Shown here one piece after another: positions 22,718 to 35,583 of a stretch of DNA of 64,000 nt. This DNA is from Rhabditophanes sp. KR3021 (taxonomy: Eukaryota > Nematoda > Chromadorea > Rhabditida > Alloionematidae). A model generated the notes under the pieces. It saw nothing but the letters and a program-made list of their open reading frames with translations, did not search any database and was not told the DNA's origin. The DNA is taken from the NCBI GenBank assembly GCA_963281155.1, contig CAUJLY010000001.1, positions 5,704,001 through 5,768,000 of the forward strand, given 5' to 3'. Numbering within the stretch: position 1 is the stretch's first letter; every line of letters begins with the position of its first letter. Made by a program: the position numbers and the translations under genes.

Positions 22718-25668
22718 GTAATAATAATGTCACTTCATTAACAACCATAAAATTAAAAAAGATTAATTTGATCATGAACGATGTTAATCCAATTACTTAG
22801 TCTGTTGATTTTGCGTACTTTGTATACATATTTCCGGGGTTACGTCTTATCACTTGATCGGACGTTCAAAATAAGTTCACATTTTAAATTGCTTCAATTT
22901 TAGCTACTCCATTGGCAAGTCAACGCCTTCACTTATAAAGTTTTTTTATTTTTCCAACACAATTTAACTTTTCTGCATATTTGTCTTTAATTTAATTTAG
23001 TATATCTTTTAAGTTATTTTTGCAATCCCATAAAAACGTCTCCCAATTCTCTAATGAGAGATCATGATTACATACCTATCACACCTTAATTTGATGTAAA
23101 AAGAATTTCAAGTGTCAAGTGATCTACACTTAACAAATTATCCATTTTTAATATTTTGTTTATCAAACTCATTTATTTTTTACGTATAAATTAGTTGTAT
23201 ATTGTTGTCATCAAGCTAAATATTTATTCGTATTTTGAACAGTTACAAACTATACAAATTGGATTTACTACATTAACTATGATTGGGTATACCTATTAAT
23301 AGTTTCAATTTAGGTTAATTGTTGTAAAGCAAGCTATCTACAAATATCATAATTAAGCTCTTGACAACTTTTTTACTATGCTGACAATATTATTACAGTC
23401 TCGAAAATATTAATGACTTAAATCACTTATATGAATTAAGAAAAAGATTTTGTCACAGTAATGAATACTCCTCAAGTCTGTGCTCTTGACTCGAGCCACT
23501 TCTTTAGATATATCACTAATAATGATGCACAAAGAGTTAAAAAGATAAAAAGGTATGCTTCTTATCACCGCAAGCGCATTCACAGCCACACTCATATATT
23601 ATTATGTTAAACAACTTGTTTTTAAAAATGACACCTGTTTTGCGAAAATTTACTCGTTAAGTGGTTATATTTTACAAATTTTAAGATAAAAGAAATTAAG
23701 ACAAATGGGTAGGTATCATTCATTTTAATCTCCTGATTGCGGGTTTATTAGTACCTTCCCATGCCTCACAATAATCCTTAAACAGTATTTCAAATCTACA
23801 AAATTGTTATCAATCTAGACACTACAAATCTCAACTTACCGCCAAGCCCCATTGCCAAGTGATAAGGTGATTTAGGTATAGAATAATCCTTTAAGTAAAT
23901 AATATCTTCCTCTACTCAAAGACATGCTACTTTCCGTTCCAATATTCAATTTGCCCAAAAACAAGCAACTTGATATGTATACTACCATACATACAAAAAC
24001 TAGTAATATTTGCGACATCCCAAAGTGCTTATCAAGTTCCTACCATATATTGCACGTATTTTACACTGTACTTATATTATACTTTTGCCACATATCAAAT
24101 CCGAAGAATAAGCTCAATTATATTTGCTCTAAAAATACTTTAAGGTTAATCATTTTTTATATATTTTGCAATGGGATGGCACATCTTTTTGCTTACAAAA
24201 AAGAATGAAGCTTCTTTGGCGGTAGTAAATTTGATTTATTCATTCCTCACTAATCTCCTTTTTACTAACTCCCCTACTTAATCTATTTTACATACTTTGA
24301 TGTGAACAAATAAATTAACTAGTGGTGTTTAATGAATTTATTTTGTGGTATCTCTTTATTGTACTTGACACAAACATACTAAATATATAAATATCATTAC
24401 TTGTAGGGTACAAGCAAAAATATCTTTGGCACTCATATAAATATTTGCAGCATTTATATTCCATAGAATTATGTTTTATTTATCTGTTAGCCTCTAAAAT
24501 ATATTCAAGCTACTCGATGAAGTTATCTCTTTTGATATTGAATTAATGGGCTTGGTTATTTTGGAAATAACATATTTTGGTTGTCATACCAACAATTATA
24601 GGAACTCCCAAGCTTCTTATTAATATCTTGTGTAATATAACTTACACAATTTATTAACTACAAAAGTACACCAATAATAGCGTTTGATATAATCATATAT
24701 ATTCATTTTATCATCAGGTAGTAGGTCATAAGCCCTTATAATTAATCACTCTTTAGGCTCAAGGTTTTTTATTATTGGTTGGCAAAAGTAAAAACTTTAG
24801 TAGTAGGAACAACACTTTATACAATCTAATTACGGTCGTATTTCAAACCATTACCACAGACTTCAATGACAATATTTACAACTTCCTCCACACCATATAA
24901 CTTTACAATCAAAGCAGGTGGAAATGTTTTTACTTGATTATATTGGTATTTCTTATTATAGTCTTGACTTTTCTTTTTACGCATGACTTACATTCAATTT
25001 ACTAACTATAAATGTTATTTTAGGATAACAAACTTTTATGTGGATTGATAACAATCAAACAGAACAGAGTTATATATTTAATTTGTAAAATAGTGATATT
25101 TTTGAAATTATTTTGAATTTATTTTGTAGTATATTTGAGATGTAGTATTTGTAGCCCTGCCTTTTGAAGCGACCTCAAAATATAATTGCTGTGGTGTTGC
25201 CAGAAAGGGTGTGTGATTTCTCCGCCTTCCTTGGTCGGCCACCACCTTTCTCTCAAACAGCCAACCAACTTAATCTCCGACTACCATTCATAAACTGTGA
25301 TGATCTCTATATGTTTGTCAAGACCCACAATTAACACACTTTCGACAAATATATATTTTTATACACATAATATACTTAGTAGTCAACTTCTCTTTGCAAG
25401 AATTAGATAAATTAAATTAATTTTGATAGTTCCGCCTTTCCTCGTCTATGATTCGTTTTCCTCGAGGAAGGGGTACATCCTCGGAGATAGATATCATTAT
25501 TCTTCTCACTTTTATCCAGGCGTCTTCTTATTCACGTTCCGTGTGACTACTCACTACCTATTACTTTGCGTGTTTTTGTAATACTCCTATTAAAACATTT
25601 ATTTAATGTACTTCTGATTTCAGTTTTATTAAGTCTTTATACTTTAATTTGGATATACCTAATTAAAG

Positions 25669-28600
25669 ATGTCTTTTCCTCCATTTATGAGGCCTGAATT
25701 TTTCATGAATAGTTATTTAAATGGACCTCAAGCTGGTATGTCTTACCAAAATATGAACCAACCTCCATTTTTTATGGGAATGGGTTCGATGGAAAATGCT
25801 GCAGTAGCTGCTATGGCTGCTGCAGGTGGAAATCCGGCAATGATACCACCTATGTGCGTTGAGGATGATGGTGTTAGGGATGATCCAAAGGTTGAGTTAG
25901 ATGAAAAAAGTTTGTGGGAGTCTTTCTCTAAGGTTGGAACTGAGATGGTGATAACCAAATCCGGAAGGTATGTTAAATAGTTTTTACTGTCAAACAATAA
26001 AATAAATATTTTTACCCCCGATTTAATCCTTTTTTAACGGTTCGTAATTTGTACACTATCACCGTGTCATGTTCCACATACAAAATTTACACTACACACA
26101 ACACTTTTTTATATTGACAAGGCAACTTACATTTGTCTTTTCGTACACAGGTGTAGTGTTGTGCTAAATCATTTTAACACTATTTGTAATTAACCGTTAT
26201 ATTTATCTTTTTGCTTATTCAAATTCAACTTTTCAGACGTATTTTTCCTGCATTCAAGGCATCTTTGTCTGGACTCGATAAAAATGCCAAATATTACTTG
26301 TTGATGGATATAATCCCAGCTGATGAGTCTAGGTATAAATTTCATAATTCAAAGTGGATGGTTGCTGGGAAAGCCGACCCGGAAATGCCTAAAAAGATGT
26401 ATATTCATCCTGAGTCTCCAGCAACCGGCGAGCATTGGATGAACAAGGGAGCCAATTTCCATAAAATGAAGTTGACTAACAACATGAGTGATAAACATGG
26501 TTATGTAAGTTAATAACTTTTTTGATAGGAAAAATATGTAATGATGCATGGCGGTTCAGCTGCCACTTAGTAATTTGATCTTCATCTTAATTCCTTTCGT
26601 TGTTTTGGTTGAATTTAATTGAGCTACTCTTATAGGCGTATGGCGCCATACTTGACTGCTTTTCTTATTTAACTCAAAAGAAAGATTATTAATTTGAGGC
26701 GATACATCTGTTACTATAGTAATATTTACTATTGTTTAGTGAGGATTTATGACTCCTTGAAGGTTGTAGATAAGATTTAGCCTCAACCAACTTGATAAAA
26801 AAATTGTGTGTTAAAAATGAATTATGTTTCAAGAACGATTGTGTTTGAAAAAATGAATTTTATATAATCTACAAAATATTTGTCGAACAATTGGTAAAGT
26901 TAGTAAATAAGAAGAAGAGCAGTAATTTCACCTTAACACTTCATAACTTATAAATATTTTAGTGTTAACATGTGATAGCATCGCTCACGATTAAACAGCT
27001 TCACCGTCCATAACTCTGTACCGTACATAAAAAAGTGTCAGTAAATTGCAAAAGTTGAATTGTTTGATGTGTCTGTTGTTTCAAAGTTAAGACATGATTA
27101 CCCACTTCAATCGTCTGCCACACGACAAGTTATATATTTTTACATATATTACATATCACCTTTAGGTTGCAATCCAGGTGAGGAAATGAAGATGAATAGG
27201 TGACGTTGATTTGCAACTTTATATTATTACTACCGTACGCTTTATGTGATCACTTATTGCTTTTGATGGTGATAATAAAGAAATTCTCTTTTTTAAAAAT
27301 AATAAAATATGACTTGATTAAATAAAAAGCTAAATCCAGATTTTTTACTTTATAGCCATTTCAGACAATTCTAAATTCAATGCACAAATATCAACCACGT
27401 ATACATGTCGTTCGTTGCAATGATGTTGTTCACTTGCCCTACTCAAAATTCAAAACATTCATCTTCAAGGAGACTGAGTTCATCGCTGTGACGGCATATC
27501 AAAATGATAAGGTTTGTTTGCTTAACAAAAATATATATCATCATATTGTCTTATTTTCGAAGTAGTTGTTTTATGACATCATTAAAAACTTTTATCGTCT
27601 CTTTAAATGATGAATAAATTTAGAAAAGTTATGAGGCTGCTAATTTTGAGTTTGTAACTCTCAACAATGAGTTAAGAATAACTGTGCGGTCACGCAATAT
27701 CTTTTTCCTTAATAGTCTTTATTATTTCCGCTGTTAATGTTCCGGTTATATCGTATAGAGATGATTTTTATAGTATTGAAAGTTATCAGCCTTAAGACAA
27801 TTCTACTCTATAAGCTTAGATAATTTGTTTTAAAAATAAGAATTTTGGTGCGACCAGTGGACGGGAATGGTTTCTACTTTGTTAGGAATACGGATACGAA
27901 CCTCGTATAGTTGTTTGTTCTGGTATTGTATGTCTTTCTCTTTATATTTAAATTTGAGGGGAAAGTAATTACGGTATGAAGAAAACATTTAAGCATTTGC
28001 GAAATTTTAATTCAAAAATAAGTCTTTAGGGTATATCAACTAGAGTAGTATACTAATTGTTCATTATCATTAGTTTAGCACAATTAGAATTACATGCCAA
28101 AAAGATATGGAAACGATAAATGATTACTTCCATTTCCATTACACCAATTTAAGTTCCCAATTGTTTCAGGTTACTCAATTAAAAATTGACCACAATCCTT
28201 TTGCAAAGGGGTTTAGAGATGCTGGAGCTGGAAAACGTGAAAAGAAAAGATTGGCAGGAAAAGAAGACACATTAAATAGACATTCACCATCAACAAGAGG
28301 TAATAATATTGACGATAACGGAAGCAGACTTTCAAGAGACAACAGTAGTACATACGATCAAGCTAATGATTCGGAGGTGTCTGATGATGAGAGTGGAATT
28401 CCATTAAAAAGATCCAAAAGTAGTTGCTCTGCACACAACAACTCAGCTAATAGTTCTGGTCTAGATGAAAAATCGACCTCATTTACAGAAAATAGGGCTC
28501 CTTCCGTAAGTAGCAAAGAAAAGCTGCAACATTCATTGGTTGGTATTCCTACATCCAAAATGAATTTACCTCCTTTCAAAGGAAAAATAAAGGAAGAATT

Positions 28601-29037
28601 ACCGGGAATGCCTTTCCCATTTATGCAACCACACGGTTTCGGACCATTTTACCAGCCAAATATTTTTTGCAGCCCTATCTGCTGCACAGCGCAATCATAA
28701 TATTAATCATCAAGCTCAACAAAATGCTCATATTGTACAAATGCAACAAAATATGTTTATGCAGAACTTCTTGATGCAACAACACAATTTTCAAAGAATA
28801 AACAATCCTCAAACTCCAGTTTTATCAAATTCTATTTCGCCATTGTCCACATCATCTCCAAATGAAGAAATTTATATAAACGAGCAAAATGTATCACCAT
28901 CGACGTTATTTCCAGTACTTAAAGTTGAAGCAACTGTTAATGAGACTGTAGAGAGTCCAATACAAATAGAACAAAAACCTAAAACCGTGCAAAAGAAAAG
29001 TGGTTTCGATGTTAATGATATTCTTTCAAAACCTTAA
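25669..29037 (+). CDS. T-box transcription factor, TBX2/3 subfamily
   Basis: Five exons are proposed: 25669-25967, 26237-26504, 27365-27511, 28170-28635 and 28673-29037, about 514 residues. The T-box runs from about residue 83 ([19 protein letters not shown]) to 264 ([18 protein letters not shown]), with [23 protein letters not shown] and [10 protein letters not shown] in order. DPKVEL just before the T-box and the domain wording are typical of TBX2/3, like C. elegans tbx-2. The product binds T-box half-sites in the nucleus and usually represses. The third exon is started at ACA (27365), after TTTCAG, because this restores GYTILNSM. The last junction is uncertain: the frame changes at a T6 run (about 28663-28668), explained either by a 37-nt intron or by an indel. 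The tail is Ser- and Gln-rich. Confidence 0.9.
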
Positions 29038-32000
29038 AAATGCTCTTTTCTGATCTCAAGCTTTATCAATCTAAATAATAACTACTTTATTACGTGTACA
29101 TTACTTTTAATAGGCAATTAATTCTAAGGCATAATCTATCAAAATCTAATTCTAACATTCCATTACCCGTGACTTTTTAAAATTTATACTTAAAGTATTA
29201 TTAAAATATGTTTGACTTTAAATAAATTTGAAAGTATAGACCGCATATGATTGATTATCTTATATTTTGGATGCCATTGGGTTAACCTTCATTGCACATC
29301 TGCTATTCAAAATTTGAATAAGCAAAAAATAAATTGACAGCTAAAAAAAGTTATTAAGCATTTTATTTTTAAAAATTGCGTGTACGATCGATGTATATTA
29401 GTGAACATCATTTATTTGAATTTACATTTGATTATTTTAGACATTCAATTTTATAAAAACTATATTATGTACAATAAAATTTTTATGATTATTCAATTAT
29501 TTAATAATGATTTTTTTTCGAGACTTTAAAGTGGATTTTAACAGTTTTTTGTCAAATTAAGCGAATATATCATTAAGAATGTCAAAAAAATATATTTAAA
29601 TTATATACTAGTTGTTATATATGCTTTAAATGGTAACATATGGTTAAACTAGAAATTATTATCACAATGAATATATGAGGTTAAATATGTATTTATGAAC
29701 AAAGATGGTAATTCAAGGAAATATAAGAACTAGTTTTCTTATGACGCAGTAATTAAATTAACGAAGTTGCATTTTATTTAAGAGCTGAAATTTGATGCCG
29801 CTTAATACTACATATATTGGCACCAGAATAAATGTCACAAAGTTTACAATTATTGAGATTCTTATTAAAATATTGTTGTGTGAATAAAAACGATTTCTAT
29901 CACGATGTTTATGATTTTTCTAGAGATATTTACGGAATATTTTCTCAATTTATTGGATCAAATGCATATCTAAATGTGGAATGATACTCAAATATACAAA
30001 TCTATTCAAATTCAATTGCTTATTTGATATTGTGAAATTGTTTTTAATTGGATATAAAAAATTTATAACTTATACAAACTTTCTAACATTTGTTGATTCT
30101 TTGATTGGTACTTATCATTTTTAAGAATCTAATTAAGTTGATCATGTTTAATGGTACTGAAATATAGACTCCGCTTTGTGATTTCCGATCACATATAATG
30201 TAAGCATCATATTACCTTTCGGCATTTTATTACGCTGTGTTAACATGCGTTTTTATTATACAACTATATAGTAAAAAACTACGAAAGGCATTAAATAAAG
30301 TTTAGAGGAAATATAATCATTTATACAATAAAACTTTTTATCTAGTTAAAAAGATTTCAATTTAGTTTAACCTTTTGACGATATAATTACAACATTTTAT
30401 ATAATTGCTATCAAGTGGGTATTGTTATGCTGTCACGCCAAATTCATACACAGTTACACATAATTAGGCATAGACTGACAGGAGCCACAATTTAAAAATT
30501 GAATATACAATAACTCTTCAGACAGAAAGCAGTTTTTTTAATTTGTTGCCAATCCTGGCCTGGTAAATTGAAAAGACAATAGAATACACTTTTTATGTTT
30601 GTACAAACAATTGCTGTTATATTTTTAAGTGGTTATTATATTTTTTAAAAGGCAAAAACAACAATGTTATACATTTATATGAATTAACTACTCAAAAACT
30701 GTCCGATTAAGAGGGTTAGATACCGTATATCTTTGTGATATATGCCGCCAGTAAGTCTATGCTTTTTATGGTTATTATTAAAAATACAACCTTATTGAAA
30801 CTAAGGTTAGCTAGGCAAAGAATTGTATTAATCAAAAGAATAAAACCTTTGTTCAATCTTATGAAACATTAACAGGCAATACTTTGATGACTGATCAGTA
30901 TAATTAGCTACTTCTGTATTTATAAAATGTTCTTTCAGCTACTTCATTTTGATATCGAACACATTTTCAGTCAGTAAAAAGTTAAGATTTTCATTCATCA
31001 ACTGCAAATAATGCTTGCGGATATAGTTACCACCAAATTTTATCAAAGCAGAAAACAGTTGATTAAAAGAAACATAATTAAACGCTTTATTTAATATTAC
31101 ATCCCTTCGGAAGCGTCCTTGTCATCATATTTAAATTTTGAATAGCAAAATTGTACTATGATAAGGAATCATACATTGTTATTTGATGCATATAATGATA
31201 GCATAATTATTTTTATTAAAAAATTTGATTATCCGTCTAATTATTCAAACAGCGTAAAAACTGTTTGGTAGTCTTTATTAGTTTATTTTTAAATATCAGA
31301 AAGACGTGTAGTAGCTAAAATTGATTCAAAGTGGATGCTGCAATGTTATTGTAATTAAAAATTACATACAGGATAATTTAAAAAGAGTGACATGTATAAT
31401 CAACATTTCCTTTAGTATTCATGTCAATCGCGGCATCTGCCACATGAAATATAATTACCAGATATATTAAATACATAGCAAAGCGTTGGTAGGAGACTGA
31501 ATTTTTGTAAAGACATCAATGGTTCGTCGGCAGCTACTCTCTTTATGATATTTAATTATCTCTCTTTTTATAGGCACATATTAAGCTTTGAATTGTCTTT
31601 AGTGTTGTCATCGTAGATCATGAAATAAGAATTTTTATTGTTATTTAACAATACCAATTAATTTGTATAAAAACTATTTTTTACATACTAAATATCTTGA
31701 AAACCGATATCTATTGAGACATTTTTGAAAATATGTACAATTAATGGTCAATATATTTAAAGAATGTAAGTATTCATTTGGTGAAATTATTGACACGATA
31801 ATATTTTCATTAATTACTGTAAATATACATGACTGTGTATACTGATTCTACATATAAAAGTATTTCAATACATTTTATCACATCATTATCCGACATAACC
31901 AATAATACAACTTGCCGACAGTAAACTGTAATTAAAATGAATATTAATGTATATATTTTGACACAAAGATTCAAGTCATATAAAGTATATTACATTTTTT

Positions 32001-34518
32001 ACGATGTCATGTTGAAATCAAAAAAGTACATAATAAAAACGTGATGATTATGTCGACTTTGTGTGATAGTTTTAAACTTGTTCAAAGGGAAACAAAATTT
32101 ATTTGATGTAAAGTAAATTGGTTAGCTTGAAGTTATAACTCTTTAAAATACGGTTCGCAATCTTTTTAATTGAGTTAAAAGCCTGCAGAAGTAAAACATA
32201 AGAGTTTATCATATATTACGAATTCTAATTTAGCCTAATACATTGTTCATAACATAAACGTTTTTTCATTTTCTCTGAACTAAGGAAGAATTCAATTTTA
32301 TTTCCATTATAATAAAATACTTCTAAGTAAATTAATGAAATGCTATTTTGTAATGAAAAATCTTTTTAATTCATAGGATTCAATTTATTTTGCATAATAT
32401 TCATAAAGTTGGTAAATAACATGATTTTATGACCGTTCGTAGCAACTAACAGTTTATGTATTAAGGTTCAATGGATTGTTTTTCAAATACAATTAGTCGG
32501 CAAAGAATACCATGTTTATTTTAATCCTTTTAAGACTTTTAATTAATATTATCATTTTTTTAAAACGATAGTAACTTCAATATGAGTAATTCTTTCGCAC
32601 AACATAAAAGTTTGGCATAGGCCCAATATTCTCCATTCACGAGGATGCAAATATGCCTCTTTCATATTTATCAAATGTAATATAGTAATTTAAAAATTAC
32701 TTTGAAAAGCCTTATAACTACGCTATAAACAATTAGTTATGATAAATGCTAATATGCATATAGCAGCACAAGACAACTCCTTCAAAATATTTTGTTTCTA
32801 TGTGTTCTTCAAAAAGGTATGACTCCTTTTATACAAATTATTAAGTCATCATTTTTTGAATGAAACTATGTGTTCTATTAATTTATTGAATAAGGAATAA
32901 AAAATAAACTGCAAATATCTAAATACATAAATTATCATTCCAAACTGATATTAGTAACTAAGTTTTGAATGTCATAATTTTAAGAATTAAAAGAGTCTAA
33001 ATTTTTATATGACGACCAAACCAGATTCGGCTATCTACCAAGCTTTTAATTGGCTTGCAAATAATCAATTCAACATGAGTTATGCCCGTTAAGAAAATAG
33101 GAGAATATTATTATTTTATGCAATTGTATACGTAATATTTCTGAGTTTCTACAAAATAAATTCATTGAAAACATCATATTGGCTTTTTAAAACTACATAA
33201 AGTTGTTGCGAAATGTATTTGATATTGTAAATCTCTAAGACTATTCCTAATCAAACAAATTAATCATTATAGTTATAATTAAATTTTGATAAATATGTTA
33301 CTTTATAATGTAAAGTTAATCTCTATGGATGATGTCATGAAACAATTACCAGGGCAAATATACTTAACTACCATTTAAACCAATTTATTTTAAAAAAGCA
33401 ATCTTAAAGAAGACGTTTATTATTAACGGAATAATTCACTGTGAACACCACTGTTGTTTAAATATACAAATTATGGATAACTTCAGATTTTTTAAGAAAT
33501 GTAACGATTAAGATTTATTCAAAAAGCAAATAAGAAACATATGATTAGACAGGTGCGAAACCAAAACACTTGCACGGATTGTTATCAGTTTGTAAAACAA
33601 AGGATTTATCTTAAGTTTCCTTCTCCCTTTGTTTAAATAATGGGAATTAATTGAGAACAAAAAAGATTATCGCTTCAAATTGTCACTTTACGCCAAAATA
33701 AGTATCAAGTTTAAATAAATTAGTGACAATTTGAGTAATTGCAAGTTTAAAATTAAGTAAATGTTATTGTTTAAAATTAACTTCTCTTTTAAACGTATAA
33801 ACAGTTGTACATAAAGTGACCTCTTTTTCATTGAGTAAATTGATACCAATCAAATTATAATCATTTAAATGTATATTATATCATGTTCCGCTTGTTGCAA
33901 TTTTTATGAACTATTCGAGGGATCTTGTTAAATATAATTAAGTAAATGTTTAGTTTTAATATATGTAGACAATTGATGTTTATTAATAAAACTTCTAAAA
34001 TAAAAAGGAATTAAACTAAATGTAAAATACATTTATAAATACGCTTCTTGAGATTCGATTATTTCACCAGAATTCATACTCAGAAGTGCAACTAAATGAT
34101 CATCATTTTTATAGTTTAAACATTAAATATAGGTATGTATTTAAATTTAATTCTACATTAAATTAACTTTTTTGGTAAAGGAAAAATTAGTCTAATCATT
34201 ACAAAAAACAATTAGTAAAAAATTAAATTACTTGGCATTAAAACGCAGAATATGCAATGTGACAAATATAGTTATTGTAGTAATTATTATTTAATGGCGC
34301 CAGGATAAGCATATTAAATTAAAAGGAATATTTCAATTGTCCTGGTGAGTATTCGATCTGTTGTTATAAGTTTAAGCACCTTTGTCTTTCATATAAACGA
34401 GCTAGCACATTGTTCATTGATATATATAAAATTCCATTTGTATAATTAAAATGTATATTTTATTATGGGCTCAAAATAAAATGATGCAATTTAAATGCTT
34501 ATATTTAAATTATTTGCT
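29038..34518. other. 5.5-kb gene-poor region
   Basis: Very AT-rich and without any open frame of note. I found no recognisable RNA gene or repeat family. It is the 3' flank of the T-box gene and of the first chemoreceptor gene, which converge on it. Confidence 0.5.
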
Positions 34519-35583
34519 TTAGATAATAACTCTGGTTCTTGGTGTAATCATTGAAACACCTACAGTTATAGGTTGGGTGATTTTATAGTTATTTACAATT
34601 GCTTCTCTTAGTGTTTTGCTTAAAAATATAATACTAATGTTGTGACATAAAATTTGAAAATGAATTAAAGTAGTTGTAAATGTGGCCCATAAATTAACTG
34701 CTGACTGATCAGGATCACGGTAGTTTAAACTATAAAAAATACTCTGAATTACAAAGAATGATGTTAAAAAGAATGAAATAAATGAAAATATGACTAATTT
34801 GAACTGGCTTGCGTACTCCCGTTTATTTAGTAAAAGTAATTTACCAACAATCGTAATGTTCAAAAATAGTTGAGCAACTCCAAATACGGATAAATAGTAA
34901 GTCGTGGTCGATCCCAAGTCTCCAAAGATATAATCTTTTGGTCTTGAATAAATGAATTTGTACACTTGTTCATAGTTGGTCGTGTAATTTTCTAAAGGAT
35001 AAAGTTGTATTCTTTGAAAAGGTAGGAAACCAACAAATGGCATAGGTATAATAAAATATGACGGTATTATAATAGCTAGAAAAAGTTTGGATTGCTAAAA
35101 AATTATGAAGTTATAAAACTATAAAATTATAAATAATTCAAATGAACATACATTGTGGCTGCTAATAGGTAAGATGACTGAATAAAATCTATTCAAAGCT
35201 ATCAATAATGTTCCAAATGAACTTTGATATATTGTTAGTTTACTCCAAGCATACAGAATAGCTTCTATTAAGCGGACATTACCAAATGGAATATATTGGT
35301 CTGTAAAAGGAGGATAAAGGTACAGATATTCAACGTAAAATGTTGATATACCTCCAAGAATATCAAGAAACCCATTAATTAGGAAAATAACGAAGAAATT
35401 TGATTTGAAAACTGGTATTTTGTTGTAATTTGTAATAATTGTATATGCAATAATAGCGTAGGCAAAATACGAGATAAGCATAAAAATAACTTCAACAAAT
35501 AGCTGAGTTGTAGATAATTGGACAGTCATAAAAGGAAGGTATTTTTGAATTTTAAAAATAAAAGCATCAGACTCATTTTCCAT
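34519..35583 (-). CDS. 7TM chemoreceptor-like GPCR (Srg/Srv-type)
   Basis: Two exons (35152-35583 and 34519-35094; 57-nt intron GTATGT...TTTTTAG) encode 335 residues with about seven hydrophobic segments. After the third segment comes LLIALNRFYSVILPISSHN, the family's NR(F/Y) motif in place of DRY, and the intron falls right after it. Segment IV follows (KLFLAIIIPSYFIIP). The layout and motif match nematode serpentine receptors of the Srg/Srv/Sru group, which act at the plasma membrane of sensory cells; the ligand is unknown. The gene is paralogous to the one at 37778-38868: both start MEN.(S)D and share the same intron position. The two are divergently oriented. Confidence 0.78.

Larger units (their letters stand above)
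17274..25668. other. 8.4-kb gene-poor region
   Basis: This stretch is very AT-rich, and every open frame in it is short and not protein-like (for example 21054-21278, 21752-21973, 23924-24208). Two exon-like spots flanked by splice signals stand out at 19436-19475 and 22673-22717. The last 500 bases (25140-25560) are less AT-rich and probably hold the promoter and 5' UTR of the T-box gene. The rest may be its regulatory DNA or introns of a gene I cannot see. Confidence 0.4.

Noticed and set aside
25743..25997. 84-codon minus-strand frame opposite the first T-box exon
   Set aside because: Shadow of the T-box coding strand.
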